Shown: in pieces, positions 1 to 5,563 of the stretch
How the letters are laid out: each line of letters opens with the position of its first letter
Position numbering within the stretch: the stretch's first letter is position 1
Source of the DNA: Bacillota bacterium
GTDB taxonomy: Bacteria > Bacillota > Limnochordia > Limnochordales > ZCTH02-B6
Direction of reading: 5' to 3'
Length of the DNA stretch: 5,891 bases
Assembly: GCA_017578085.1 (NCBI GenBank)
Contig: PKQR01000132.1
Location: forward strand, 1 to 5,891
Notes under the pieces: model-generated
The model's input: only the letters and a program-made list of their open reading frames with translations
Database searches by the model: none
Told to the model about the DNA's origin: nothing
Made by a program: the position numbers and the translations under genes

Positions 1-99
1 GACGAGTGGCCCGTGGTGCATACCCAACTGCAGACGTCTGGGGCTGACTTGCCCTTGTTTCTCATCTGGATCCCGGGCCAGACCATCGAGCAGCAGTAG
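1..99 (+). CDS. 3' end of an upstream chemotaxis-operon gene (unidentified)
   Basis: The plus frame is open from the window edge to a TAG at 97-99 and encodes the last 32 residues of a protein whose start lies outside. The visible tail contains a hydrophobic strand (LPLFLIWIPG) and ends in TIEQQ. The stop codon overlaps the AGGAGGT ribosome binding site of cheD, so the two genes are almost certainly co-transcribed and possibly translationally coupled. CheC commonly precedes CheD and often ends in a similar hydrophobic strand plus 'P' turn, so a CheC-like phosphatase is a possibility. The fragment is too short to assign, and a CheW or another operon member is equally open. The reading frame is well supported by its junction; the identity is not. 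Confidence 0.6.
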   Translation, partial: DEWPVVHTQLQTSGADLPLFLIWIPGQTIEQQ

Positions 100-104
100 G
101 AGGT
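98..104 (+). promoter_or_regulatory. Ribosome binding site of cheD (AGGAGGT)
   Basis: A near-perfect Shine-Dalgarno AGGAGGT lies 6 nt before the TTG at 111. It overlaps the stop codon of the preceding gene. It supports the TTG as the true cheD start, since no ATG or GTG in this frame is better placed. Confidence 0.85.
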
Positions 105-110
105 CGTACG

Positions 111-674
111 TTGAACCGGATATCCCTCGGCCTGGGGGAGTACAGGGTCGGGCGGGCGGCGGACGAGGAGTGGACAATCTACGGCCTTGGGTCTTGCGTC
201 GGCCTCATTTTGTGCGACCCGTGCCGCCGCGTGTCCGCCATGGCCCATGTGGTGCTGCCGGAGCGTCACGCCACGGCGGCGGACGAGCCGGCGAAATACG
301 CGGATACTGTGGTGCCGTTTCTCCTGGATGAGATGAGCCGCTTGGGGGCGCGGCGGGAGGCGATCTACGCCCAGGTCGCCGGGGGAGCGCGCGTGCTGTG
401 CTTCAGCGAGCTCCCGGATATCGGCACCCGCAATGTCGCGGTCGTGCGCGAGCAGCTGGAGCTGCACGGCATTCCCATCGTGGCGGAGAGGGTCGGGGGC
501 ACCCACGGCCGCACGCTGTCATGGGACGTGCGGCGCGGGGTGGCGGAGGTCAGGCGAGTGGGCGCGCCCGCAGAGGTGCTGACGCCACAGGAATACGCGT
601 ATGAGGAGGTGGCGGTGGTTGGCGCTCGTACTCGTAGTGGACGATGCACAGTTCATGCGCCTGCGGCTCAATAA
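111..674 (+). CDS. cheD: Chemoreceptor glutamine deamidase CheD
   Basis: CheD deamidates specific glutamines of methyl-accepting chemotaxis proteins and, in Firmicutes and Thermotogae, binds and stimulates the CheC phosphatase. The 187-residue product has the family hallmarks in order: a GLGEY N-terminus (residues 7-11), GLGSCVGLIL containing the catalytic Cys29, AMAHVVLP containing His46, KYAD, an internal GGA segment, and IGTRNV. In Thermotoga maritima CheD the triad is Thr21-Cys27-His44. Here the residue at the Thr position (six before Cys) reads Ile23, with Thr22 just before it, so the third triad member may be shifted or missing. The protein is longer than the usual ~160 residues. The extra tail after the conserved VRRVG strand (about residue 150 onward) runs 56 nt into cheY in another frame. 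The start is a TTG with AGGAGGT 6 nt upstream. The family call is firm; the relevance of the tail and the Ile substitution is inference. Confidence 0.95.
   Translation: MNRISLGLGEYRVGRAADEEWTIYGLGSCVGLILCDPCRRVSAMAHVVLPERHATAADEPAKYADTVVPFLLDEMSRLGARREAIYAQVAGGARVLCFSELPDIGTRNVAVVREQLELHGIPIVAERVGGTHGRTLSWDVRRGVAEVRRVGAPAEVLTPQEYAYEEVAVVGARTRSGRCTVHAPAAQ
604..610 (+). promoter_or_regulatory. Internal ribosome binding site of cheY (AGGAGGT), inside cheD
   Basis: AGGAGGT sits within the last quarter of the cheD reading frame and 8 nt before the TTG at 619. It decides the cheY start. The ATG at 601 in the same frame lies just before this site, has no binding site of its own, and would add six residues (MRRWRW) that are foreign to the family. 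Confidence 0.8.
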
Positions 675-975
675 GCTCCTGACGGAAGCGGGCTATGAGG
701 TCGTCGAGGCGGCGACCGGGCGCGAGGCGTTGGAGAAATACGCAGAGCGCCCGGCCGACGTGGTGCTCATGGATATCACGATGCCGGAGATGGACGGGCT
801 GACGGCCTTGAAGGAGCTCAAGCGCCAATTTCCTGACGCCAAGGTCATCATGTGCACGGCGCTGGGTCAGCAGAGCGCGGTCCTGGAAGCCATCAAGGCA
901 GGCGCCAAGGACTTTATCGTCAAGCCGTTCCAGCCCGAACGGGTGCTGGAGGCCGTCGCGAAGCAGGTAGGCTGA
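619..975 (+). CDS. cheY: Chemotaxis response regulator CheY
   Basis: A single receiver domain of 118 residues, the normal CheY length, with no output domain. It is phosphorylated by CheA and in its phospho form binds the flagellar switch. Visible receiver residues are the acidic pair Asp8-Asp9 (LVVDD), phospho-acceptor Asp52 (VVLMDITMP), conserved Thr80 (VIMCTALG) and Lys102 (FIVKPF), all in canonical places. The TTG start at 619 is preferred because AGGAGGT lies 8 nt upstream and the protein then begins directly at strand 1. An upstream in-frame ATG at 601 gives a 124-residue alternative. The gene begins 56 nt before cheD ends, in a different frame. The CheX at the end of the operon is the likely phosphatase for this protein. 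Confidence in the family is very high. The assignment as CheY proper rather than another single-domain regulator rests on the operon. Confidence 0.95.
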   Translation: MALVLVVDDAQFMRLRLNKLLTEAGYEVVEAATGREALEKYAERPADVVLMDITMPEMDGLTALKELKRQFPDAKVIMCTALGQQSAVLEAIKAGAKDFIVKPFQPERVLEAVAKQVG

Positions 976-980
976 TACTG

Positions 981-2108
981 GTGTCCATACGTGTCCTGGT
1001 GGTCGACGACTCGGCGCTCATGCGCCAGATGATCAGCCGGTTCCTGACCGAGGCGGGCATGGAGGTGGTCGCCACGGCCCGGGACGGCGTGGAGGGACTT
1101 GAGAAGGCGCTTGCCCTCCGCCCCGACGTGGTAACTTTGGACGTGGAAATGCCCCGCATGGACGGGCTGACCATGCTGGGCCGGCTGATGGAGCAAGCGC
1201 CGATGCCGGTGGTGATGGTATCCAGCGTCACCCAGCGGCAGGCGCCGGCCACCATTGAGGCGTTGATGCTCGGGGCTGTCGATGTGGTGGCCAAACCCGG
1301 CGGCAGCATCTCCGTGAATCTCGGGGACGTACGGGAAGAGCTGATCGCAAAGGTAAGGGCCGCCGCCCGAGCGCGCGTCCGGCCCCGGCGGGGGCGGATG
1401 CCGGGCGATGGGCCGCCGGTGCACCGGGCCGCGTCGGAAACCGCGGCCGCTCAGGAACTGGCGCCTGAAGCCCCGTCGAGAACGCCCGAAGCCCCGGAAA
1501 GAAAGCCCGGCCGGGCGCCCAAAGGGGCGCCGGGACCGGGACCGGTGGTGGTGGGCAGTTCCACCGGTGGCCCCAGCGCCCTGAGCACCTTGCTGGGCGG
1601 TTTACCGGCCGACTTCCCGCGGCCGGTGATCGTTGTGCAGCACATGCCGGAAGGGTTCACCGCTTCCTTGGCTCGCCGGCTGGACGGGCTGTCGCCCCTC
1701 AAAGTGGCCGAGGCCGAGCCGGGGCACGTGCCCAAGCCCGGCGAGGCGTGGGTGGCCCGGGGCGGGCGGCATCTGGTGTTTGACCCGGAAGGCCGAATGG
1801 TGCTCAGCTCGGCCGCTCCGCACCTGGGGGTCAGGCCTGCGGTGGACCTGACGTTGGAGTCGGCCGTCGACGTGTGGGGTGGCGACGTGGTGGCGGTCAT
1901 CCTGACGGGGATGGGCATGGACGGGGCCCGCGGCGCCCGCAAGCTCAAGCGGGCCGGCGGCAAGGTGCTGGCCCAGGACGAGGCCAGCAGCGTCGTGTAT
2001 GGGATGCCCCGCGTCGTCACCGAGCTGCGGCTGGTCGACGAAGTACACAGCCTGTCCGATATGGCGGCCGCCCTGGTGCGCGTTGCCCGGGAGACCGCGG
2101 CGCCGTAA
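981..2108 (+). CDS. cheB: Chemotaxis protein-glutamate methylesterase/deamidase CheB
   Basis: CheB removes methyl groups from receptor glutamates, opposing CheR, and is activated by phosphorylation from CheA. The 375-residue product has an N-terminal receiver domain (about 1-125) with Asp9-Asp10, phospho-acceptor Asp54 (TLDVEMPRMDG), Ser82/Thr84 and Lys105 (AKPGG). A Pro/Ala/Arg/Glu-rich linker follows (about 130-185). The C-terminal methylesterase domain shows the catalytic triad Ser194 (GSSTGGPSAL), His221 (VVQHMP) and Asp314 (GMGMDGA). The linker is rather long, which accounts for a length slightly above the usual ~350. The start is a GTG 5 nt after the cheY stop, with a modest AGG-TAGG site (965-971) upstream. 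The same frame is open further upstream through cheY, but the receiver domain fixes the start here. All key residues are intact, so it should be active. Confidence 0.97.
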   Translation: MSIRVLVVDDSALMRQMISRFLTEAGMEVVATARDGVEGLEKALALRPDVVTLDVEMPRMDGLTMLGRLMEQAPMPVVMVSSVTQRQAPATIEALMLGAVDVVAKPGGSISVNLGDVREELIAKVRAAARARVRPRRGRMPGDGPPVHRAASETAAAQELAPEAPSRTPEAPERKPGRAPKGAPGPGPVVVGSSTGGPSALSTLLGGLPADFPRPVIVVQHMPEGFTASLARRLDGLSPLKVAEAEPGHVPKPGEAWVARGGRHLVFDPEGRMVLSSAAPHLGVRPAVDLTLESAVDVWGGDVVAVILTGMGMDGARGARKLKRAGGKVLAQDEASSVVYGMPRVVTELRLVDEVHSLSDMAAALVRVARETAAP

Positions 2109-2198
2109 GCCGTCGTGCAAGATTCGAGGGAGGGTATTCGTTGCATCCCGGTACCACCGACGGTGCTCGCCTCCTGCCGACCCCCGGCAGCTCCGACC

Positions 2199-2204
2199 AG
2201 GAGG
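2199..2204 (+). promoter_or_regulatory. Ribosome binding site of cheR (AGGAGG)
   Basis: A perfect AGGAGG lies 5 nt before the GTG at 2210. It favours that codon over the in-frame TTG at 2141, which has its own GGGAGGG at 2128-2134. The GTG also places the conserved TG(L/V)DL...YKE segment at the same distance from the N-terminus as in Bacillus subtilis CheR. Confidence 0.65.
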
Positions 2205-2209
2205 ACGCC

Positions 2210-3004
2210 GTGGCCGACCCCGGGTTTCTCCGCCTGCAGCGCGCCCTGCAGCTGACGACGGGCTTGGACCTGGGAGCGTACAAAGAGAGGCAGATGCTGC
2301 GCCGGGTCACCGGTTTTCTGAGCCGCGAGGGTTTGCGGGACTTGGGCGAGCTGGCGGACGCGGTCAGCCGTGACGCGGCAGTGCGCCAGCGCCTCCTGGA
2401 CTTTTTGGCCATCAATGTAACGGAGTTTTTTCGCAACCCCGAGCGGTACGACGATCTGGCGCGGACCGTGCTGCCCGAGCTGCGCCGGCGCTTTGACCGG
2501 CTGCGCATTTGGAGCGCCGGGTGCTCCAACGGGGCTGAGCCGTATTCTCTGGCGATCTTGTTGGACGAGCTGGATCCGGGTTCGGCCGACCGCCACCAGA
2601 TCCTCGGCACCGACATCGACCGCGAGGCGCTGGAGGAGGCCAGGAAGGCCATCTACACCGCGGACCGGCTCAAGGAGGTATCGCCGGCCCGGCGGCAGCG
2701 TTATTTCCGGCAGCTGCCCGACGGCCGCTGGGAGCTGGTGCCCGAAGTGCGGCGCTACGTGCGCTTTGCGGTGCACAACTTGCTGCGGGATCCTTATCCG
2801 CCCGGACAGCACTTGATCTTGTGCCGCAACGTGATCATCTACTTTAAGGAAACCGCGAAGCAGCAGATTTTCGCCAAGCTGGCGGCCAGCTTAGTCCCGG
2901 GAGGCTACCTGCTGGTGGGCAGCACGGAGACCATTTTTCAACCCGCCCGGTACGGTTTGCGGGCAGCGGCGCCATTTCTGTATGCGCGGATGGAGGCAGG
3001 ATGA
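2210..3004 (+). CDS. cheR: Chemotaxis receptor methyltransferase CheR
   Basis: CheR transfers methyl groups from S-adenosylmethionine to receptor glutamates. From the GTG at 2210 the product is 264 residues, close to the 256 of B. subtilis CheR. The N-terminal helical domain shows TTGLDLGAYKERQMLRR and the family motif INVTEFFRNPERY. The Rossmann methyltransferase domain follows, with the SAM-binding loop SAGCSNGAEPYSLA (residues 102-115), the acidic residue Asp135 in LGTDID, CRNVIIYF (205-212), and the closing GGYLLVGSTETIF. The loop reads SNGAE where enteric CheR has STGEE, which I take as a lineage variant and not as damage. An alternative TTG start at 2141, also with a good binding site, would give 287 residues with a non-conserved Pro/Thr/Ser-rich leader. 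The roughly 100-nt gap after cheB contains that alternative leader and no other feature. The stop overlaps the next start (ATGA). Confidence 0.96.
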   Translation: MADPGFLRLQRALQLTTGLDLGAYKERQMLRRVTGFLSREGLRDLGELADAVSRDAAVRQRLLDFLAINVTEFFRNPERYDDLARTVLPELRRRFDRLRIWSAGCSNGAEPYSLAILLDELDPGSADRHQILGTDIDREALEEARKAIYTADRLKEVSPARRQRYFRQLPDGRWELVPEVRRYVRFAVHNLLRDPYPPGQHLILCRNVIIYFKETAKQQIFAKLAASLVPGGYLLVGSTETIFQPARYGLRAAAPFLYARMEAG

Positions 3005-4122
3005 TGCGGAGGGTGGACATTCGCACCATCCCCGAGGGGGCGACCCTGGCCCGGCCTTTGGTGGATCAGCGGGGGGCCTACGTGCTGGCCGCCGGCAAGA
3101 CCGTCACCGAGTCGATGGCTGAGCGGCTGTGGGAGCGCGGGTTTCGCCATGCCTATGTGCACGCCCCAGGTTTCGAAGGCTTGGACGTGCGCGAACCGTT
3201 GGAGCCTCAGACATTCCAGCAGCTGCGTCACCTGCTGGCAGGCCTCGTGAACCAGGTGAAGCAGGCCAAGGACCTGGCACAGGTGGAGGTGCCGGTGCTG
3301 GCCCTGCAGGATGTAACCAGGCAGGCGTGCGAGGAGCTGGCCAAGCAAAACCAGGGGTTCTTGCTGTATCCCCCTTGGGGGACGCTTGCGGACCGCTTTA
3401 TCGCCGGTGTCATCAACATCGCGTGCGTCGCGGCCCGGATCGGGGTTGAGATGGTGGATCGGGACGCGGTGCGGCATCTTTTCCTGGCCGCTCTCCTGCA
3501 GGACCTGGGCACGTGGGTCACGGACCGGGCCGTGGAGCATGTGGCCGCGTCATTGTCCATCGTGCGCAGCTACCGGGAGCTCAACGCATGGGTGAAGCAC
3601 ATCATTGCCGACCACCACGAGCGCCTGGACGGCAGCGGCTACCCGCAAGGCAAGAAGGAGCGCGACCTGCACGTCTTGTCGCGGATCATGCAGGTGGCGG
3701 TGGCCTACGTGGAGCTGGTGCAGGATGCCCGCAATCCGGCGCTGCCCCACGAGGCCCAGGAGCACCTCATGGCCGAAGCGGGTGTGCTATTTGACTGGAA
3801 TGCGGTGCAGACGCTGCGGAAGGTGGTGCCGGGCTATCCCACGGGTTCCGTGGTCCGCCTGTCCACGAGCCAGTTGGCCGTCGTGGTGCACCCTGGCCCG
3901 CCGAGCCTGAACCGCCCCAGAGTGCGGGTGCTGAGCAAGAAGGGCGACCGCAAGGGCGAGAGCGCCTTAGGGGCTCCCGAGGATACCGGCGCGCCCGATG
4001 AGACGATAGAGCAGCCCGATTGGCCGGCAAGTCTGAGCGACAGCGGGCAGCCCGCCGCGTACGAGGAGATCGACTTGGCAGTCGAGCACGCGGTGGCCAT
4101 CGTGCGCCTGCTGGAGAGCTGA
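3001..4122 (+). CDS. Degenerate HD-GYP-domain protein, probably catalytically inactive
   Basis: The 373-residue protein resembles the HD-GYP branch of HD phosphohydrolases, which normally hydrolyse cyclic di-GMP. An N-terminal region (about 1-50: IPEGATLARPL, GAYVLAAGKTVT, GFRHAYVH) matches the small domain that often precedes HD-GYP domains. The HD-GYP-like core runs from about 125 to 280 and keeps HHERLDGSGYP (205-215), the GYP loop. It is followed by the usual GYPTGSVVRL strand segment, and the last ~60 residues are low in complexity. The expected metal ligands are mostly gone. The first His of the HSxNVA motif aligns with Gly136, the HD pair LHDIGK reads LQDLGT (Gln167-Asp168), and both Asp of the usual VADxYDAL read Val (234 and 237). 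It starts with ATG overlapping the cheR stop; a second ATG at 3004 has better spacing (7 nt) from GGAGG at 2992-2996. Its place in the operon suggests a link between c-di-GMP and chemotaxis, perhaps as a binding protein, which is inference. Confidence 0.85.
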   Translation: MMRRVDIRTIPEGATLARPLVDQRGAYVLAAGKTVTESMAERLWERGFRHAYVHAPGFEGLDVREPLEPQTFQQLRHLLAGLVNQVKQAKDLAQVEVPVLALQDVTRQACEELAKQNQGFLLYPPWGTLADRFIAGVINIACVAARIGVEMVDRDAVRHLFLAALLQDLGTWVTDRAVEHVAASLSIVRSYRELNAWVKHIIADHHERLDGSGYPQGKKERDLHVLSRIMQVAVAYVELVQDARNPALPHEAQEHLMAEAGVLFDWNAVQTLRKVVPGYPTGSVVRLSTSQLAVVVHPGPPSLNRPRVRVLSKKGDRKGESALGAPEDTGAPDETIEQPDWPASLSDSGQPAAYEEIDLAVEHAVAIVRLLES

Positions 4123-4155
4123 CGCTTGGACTGTTGGACGGAGGTGGCATACCGC

Positions 4156-4620
4156 GTGAAGGTGGAACATATCCAGCCCTTTGTGACGGCAGCAGCCCTG
4201 GTATTGAAGGAGGAACTGGGCATCGACATCGAGCGCGGCGAGCTGTCGGTGGCCAACACGGACTACACCACGCGCGAGGTTACCGTCTTGATCGGGATCA
4301 CCGGCCAGGTGGAGGGAACGGTGCTGTACGGCACCGACGAGGCCATGGCCGTCAACATCGTGCGGGAGCTGACAGGGGAAAAGAAGGCCATCTACGACGA
4401 GACGTGCGAGAGCGCGATTGCGGAGCTCGGCAACGTCATCTCCGGCCGTGCGGCCGTCCTGTTTGAAAACCAGGGGATCGACTGCACCATTTCGCCCCCG
4501 ACGGTCATCCGCGGCCGCGGCACCATCATCTCTACCGTCAACATCACCCGCCTGGTCATTCCACTCAAGACGCGCCTGGGCGAGCTGGACGTCGCCGTCG
4601 CCCTGCGGGAGCGGGAGTAA
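4156..4620 (+). CDS. cheX: CheY-P phosphatase CheX
   Basis: The 154-residue product matches CheX, a dimeric CheC/FliY-family phosphatase that dephosphorylates CheY-P (T. maritima CheX is ~155 residues). The single active-site helix carries the ExxN signature as AIAELGNVISG, with Glu90 and Asn93, and is followed by the typical ISPPTVIRGRG segment. An upstream VLIGITGQVEGTVLYG strand pair is also family-typical. CheX has one such helix, whereas CheC has two, and only one is visible here. The GTG at 4156, with GGAGGT at 4140-4145, gives the normal N-terminus (KVEHIQPFV). A TTG at 4126 in frame, preceded by GGAG at 4113-4116, would add 10 residues and sit 3 nt after the HD gene, and cannot be excluded. 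It is the last gene of the operon and is expected to act on the CheY encoded here. Confidence 0.93.
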   Translation: MKVEHIQPFVTAAALVLKEELGIDIERGELSVANTDYTTREVTVLIGITGQVEGTVLYGTDEAMAVNIVRELTGEKKAIYDETCESAIAELGNVISGRAAVLFENQGIDCTISPPTVIRGRGTIISTVNITRLVIPLKTRLGELDVAVALRERE

Positions 4621-4723
4621 GGTCTCTCGAGAGGGAGAAGGGTTTCGCCAGCGGGCGCAACCTTTCGCACCCTGCCGCAAGGCGGAAGGCAGCGGCCAAG
4701 CTGCCGGCGGGGCGCCGGGCGGC
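4621..4723. other. Convergent intergenic region with weak hairpins
   Basis: This gap separates cheX from the converging minus-strand gene. It can form several short hairpins: 4638-4644 with 4659-4665 (seven pairs, one G-T), 4675-4678 with 4682-4685, and GGCAGC/GCTGCC at 4688-4693 with 4700-4705. None is followed by a T-run on either strand, so none is a convincing intrinsic terminator. If transcription ends here it may be Rho-dependent, or may rely on convergence. CTCTCGAGAG at 4624-4633 is a short palindrome of no clear meaning. Confidence 0.4.
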
Positions 4724-5443
4724 TTATAGATTGCGGGGTTCCCACTTCCGGTAGGACGGCTGTGGGCGCAGGAGAGCGGACGCCTGGGTCGCGCTCGGCC
4801 CACGCGCGGCGCCGGAGCCTGACGGGTCCTGCGCGGATTGCGTTGTTACGGAGGCGGCGCCGGCCGGCGCCGCCTCGACCACGGCGCGCAGCGGGTCCCC
4901 GGCGGGCGCGCGGGCTTGGAGCAGGCCGATCACCTGCGACAAGAGTATCTGGACCTGCTTTGTTTCTTCACAGAGGTCCTCCAGTTGGAGAAACAATTCG
5001 TCCAGCCGTTCCTCCAGACCGGCAACGGAAACCGTCCCGGGCGGCCGCGCCAGCATCGCCCGCTGGGCGGGCGGCTCAGGTGACGCGGGCGGCTCCGGCG
5101 ACTCAGCCGGCTCAGGCGATGGAGCCGCTGCTGGTGGAGGTGCGGGCGATGGCGTGGCTTGCCCGACGGGAGCAGCAGCTGAGCGAGGGGGATGTGCGGC
5201 CAAGGCGGCGGGGGCCCCAACGCCCGTGACCGCCTGGAGCGCCGCCGCGGGGGACGCGCCCTCCGCCAGCGCGCGGAAGAAGGGCAAGTGCTCGGCGCGG
5301 AACGTCCACTCCCCCCAAGGCGAGCAGGCGGCGCCCAGGAAGTCGCCGTAGAGCGCGGCGTAGTAGCGCACTTTGGGGATGGGCAGTCCTGTGCGCACGG
5401 CCACGTCGGGCACCGTGTATCCGGCTGGCGCGTCCACTGGCAT
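4724..5443 (-). CDS. MerR-like DNA-binding protein with Pro-rich linker and coiled coil
   Basis: The 239-residue product begins with a MerR-type winged-helix segment (about 8-62: YTVPDVAVRTGLPIPKVRYY, then a WTFRAEHLPFFRAL helix). A Pro/Ala/Ser/Glu-rich linker (about 72-136) follows, including three SPEPxx repeats at 109-126. Next is a Leu/Glu-rich heptad-like coiled coil (about 138-177: LEERLDELFLQLEDL) and then an unstructured tail ending in a basic-aromatic stretch (SYRKWEPRNL). The coiled coil probably dimerises it, as in MerR regulators. There is no ligand-binding domain. The order HTH - linker - coiled coil - tail resembles chromosome- or pole-anchoring proteins such as RacA as much as a classical regulator, but I see no sequence that proves either. 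The ATG at 5443 has AAAGGAG only 2 nt upstream; the GTG two codons later (5437) has 8-nt spacing and may be the true start. It is transcribed towards the che operon and divergently from the RNA gene. Specific function is unknown. Confidence 0.85.
   Translation of the reverse strand: MPVDAPAGYTVPDVAVRTGLPIPKVRYYAALYGDFLGAACSPWGEWTFRAEHLPFFRALAEGASPAAALQAVTGVGAPAALAAHPPRSAAAPVGQATPSPAPPPAAAPSPEPAESPEPPASPEPPAQRAMLARPPGTVSVAGLEERLDELFLQLEDLCEETKQVQILLSQVIGLLQARAPAGDPLRAVVEAAPAGAASVTTQSAQDPSGSGAARGPSATQASALLRPQPSYRKWEPRNL
5073..5126. repeat. Three imperfect 18-bp tandem repeats within the MerR-like gene
   Basis: Copies start at 5073, 5091 and 5109, each opening with GGCTC(A/C)GG(T/C)GA and diverging in the last seven bases. 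The period is a multiple of three, and on the minus strand the repeats encode the SPEPxx units of the Pro-rich linker (residues about 109-126). Such a repeat can change in copy number without breaking the frame, which would alter only linker length. Confidence 0.75.
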
Positions 5444-5445
5444 CG

Positions 5446-5452
5446 CTCCTTT
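5446..5452 (-). promoter_or_regulatory. Ribosome binding site of the MerR-like gene (AAAGGAG)
   Basis: Read on the minus strand, AAAGGAG lies 2 nt before the ATG at 5443 and 8 nt before the in-frame GTG at 5437. It confirms the strand and locates the start region. It leaves open which of the two codons is used, and the spacing favours the GTG. Confidence 0.65.
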
Positions 5453-5530
5453 CCCATCATGGTTGGACGCCCGGCGCCGGAATCCTGCGACACAAGATAG
5501 AATTTAAAGAAATCACCCGGTCATTTGTCT

Positions 5531-5560
5531 CAATTGCCGGCCCACAGCTCTGATATAATG
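5531..5560 (+). promoter_or_regulatory. Extended -10 (sigma-A/sigma-70 type) promoter of the structured RNA
   Basis: A perfect TATAAT at 5554-5559 is preceded by the extended -10 dinucleotide TG at 5551-5552. At the canonical 17-nt distance the -35 is poor (CAATTG, 5531-5536); TTGCCG at 5534-5539 is a better hexamer but only 14 nt away. An A/T-rich block at about 5497-5527, unusual in this GC-rich window, could act as an UP element. Seven bases after the -10 box is G5566, which is also where the long closing stem of the RNA begins. That coincidence supports both calls. Confidence 0.75.
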
Positions 5561-5563
5561 GGC

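Noticed and set aside
852..980. Upstream extension of the cheB frame into cheY
   Set aside because: The receiver domain starts right after the GTG at 981. The extra 43 residues are an out-of-frame reading of the cheY end.
1874..2140. Upstream extension of the cheR frame through the end of cheB
   Set aside because: It is an Arg/Gly-rich out-of-frame reading of cheB. CheR homology starts only after 2210.
1451..2812. Long minus-strand open frame (453 codons) across cheB and cheR
   Set aside because: It lies antisense to two genes with intact catalytic motifs, has no binding site, and its Arg/Pro/Ser/Gln-rich translation is typical of the antisense shadow of GC-rich genes.
4688..4705. GGCAGC/GCTGCC hairpin as an intrinsic terminator for cheX or the MerR-like gene
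   Set aside because: The six-pair stem is sound but no T-run follows on either strand, so I list it only as a hairpin.
3967..4803. Minus-strand open frame (278 codons) across the HD gene end, cheX and the intergenic region
   Set aside because: It is antisense to cheX, whose active-site motif is clear. Its low-complexity composition matches no family I recognise, and it overlaps the end of the MerR-like gene.
4762..5229. Plus-strand open frame (155 codons) opposite the MerR-like gene
   Set aside because: The Arg/Ala/Pro-rich translation, the absence of a binding site and the clear HTH plus coiled coil on the other strand mark it as a shadow.
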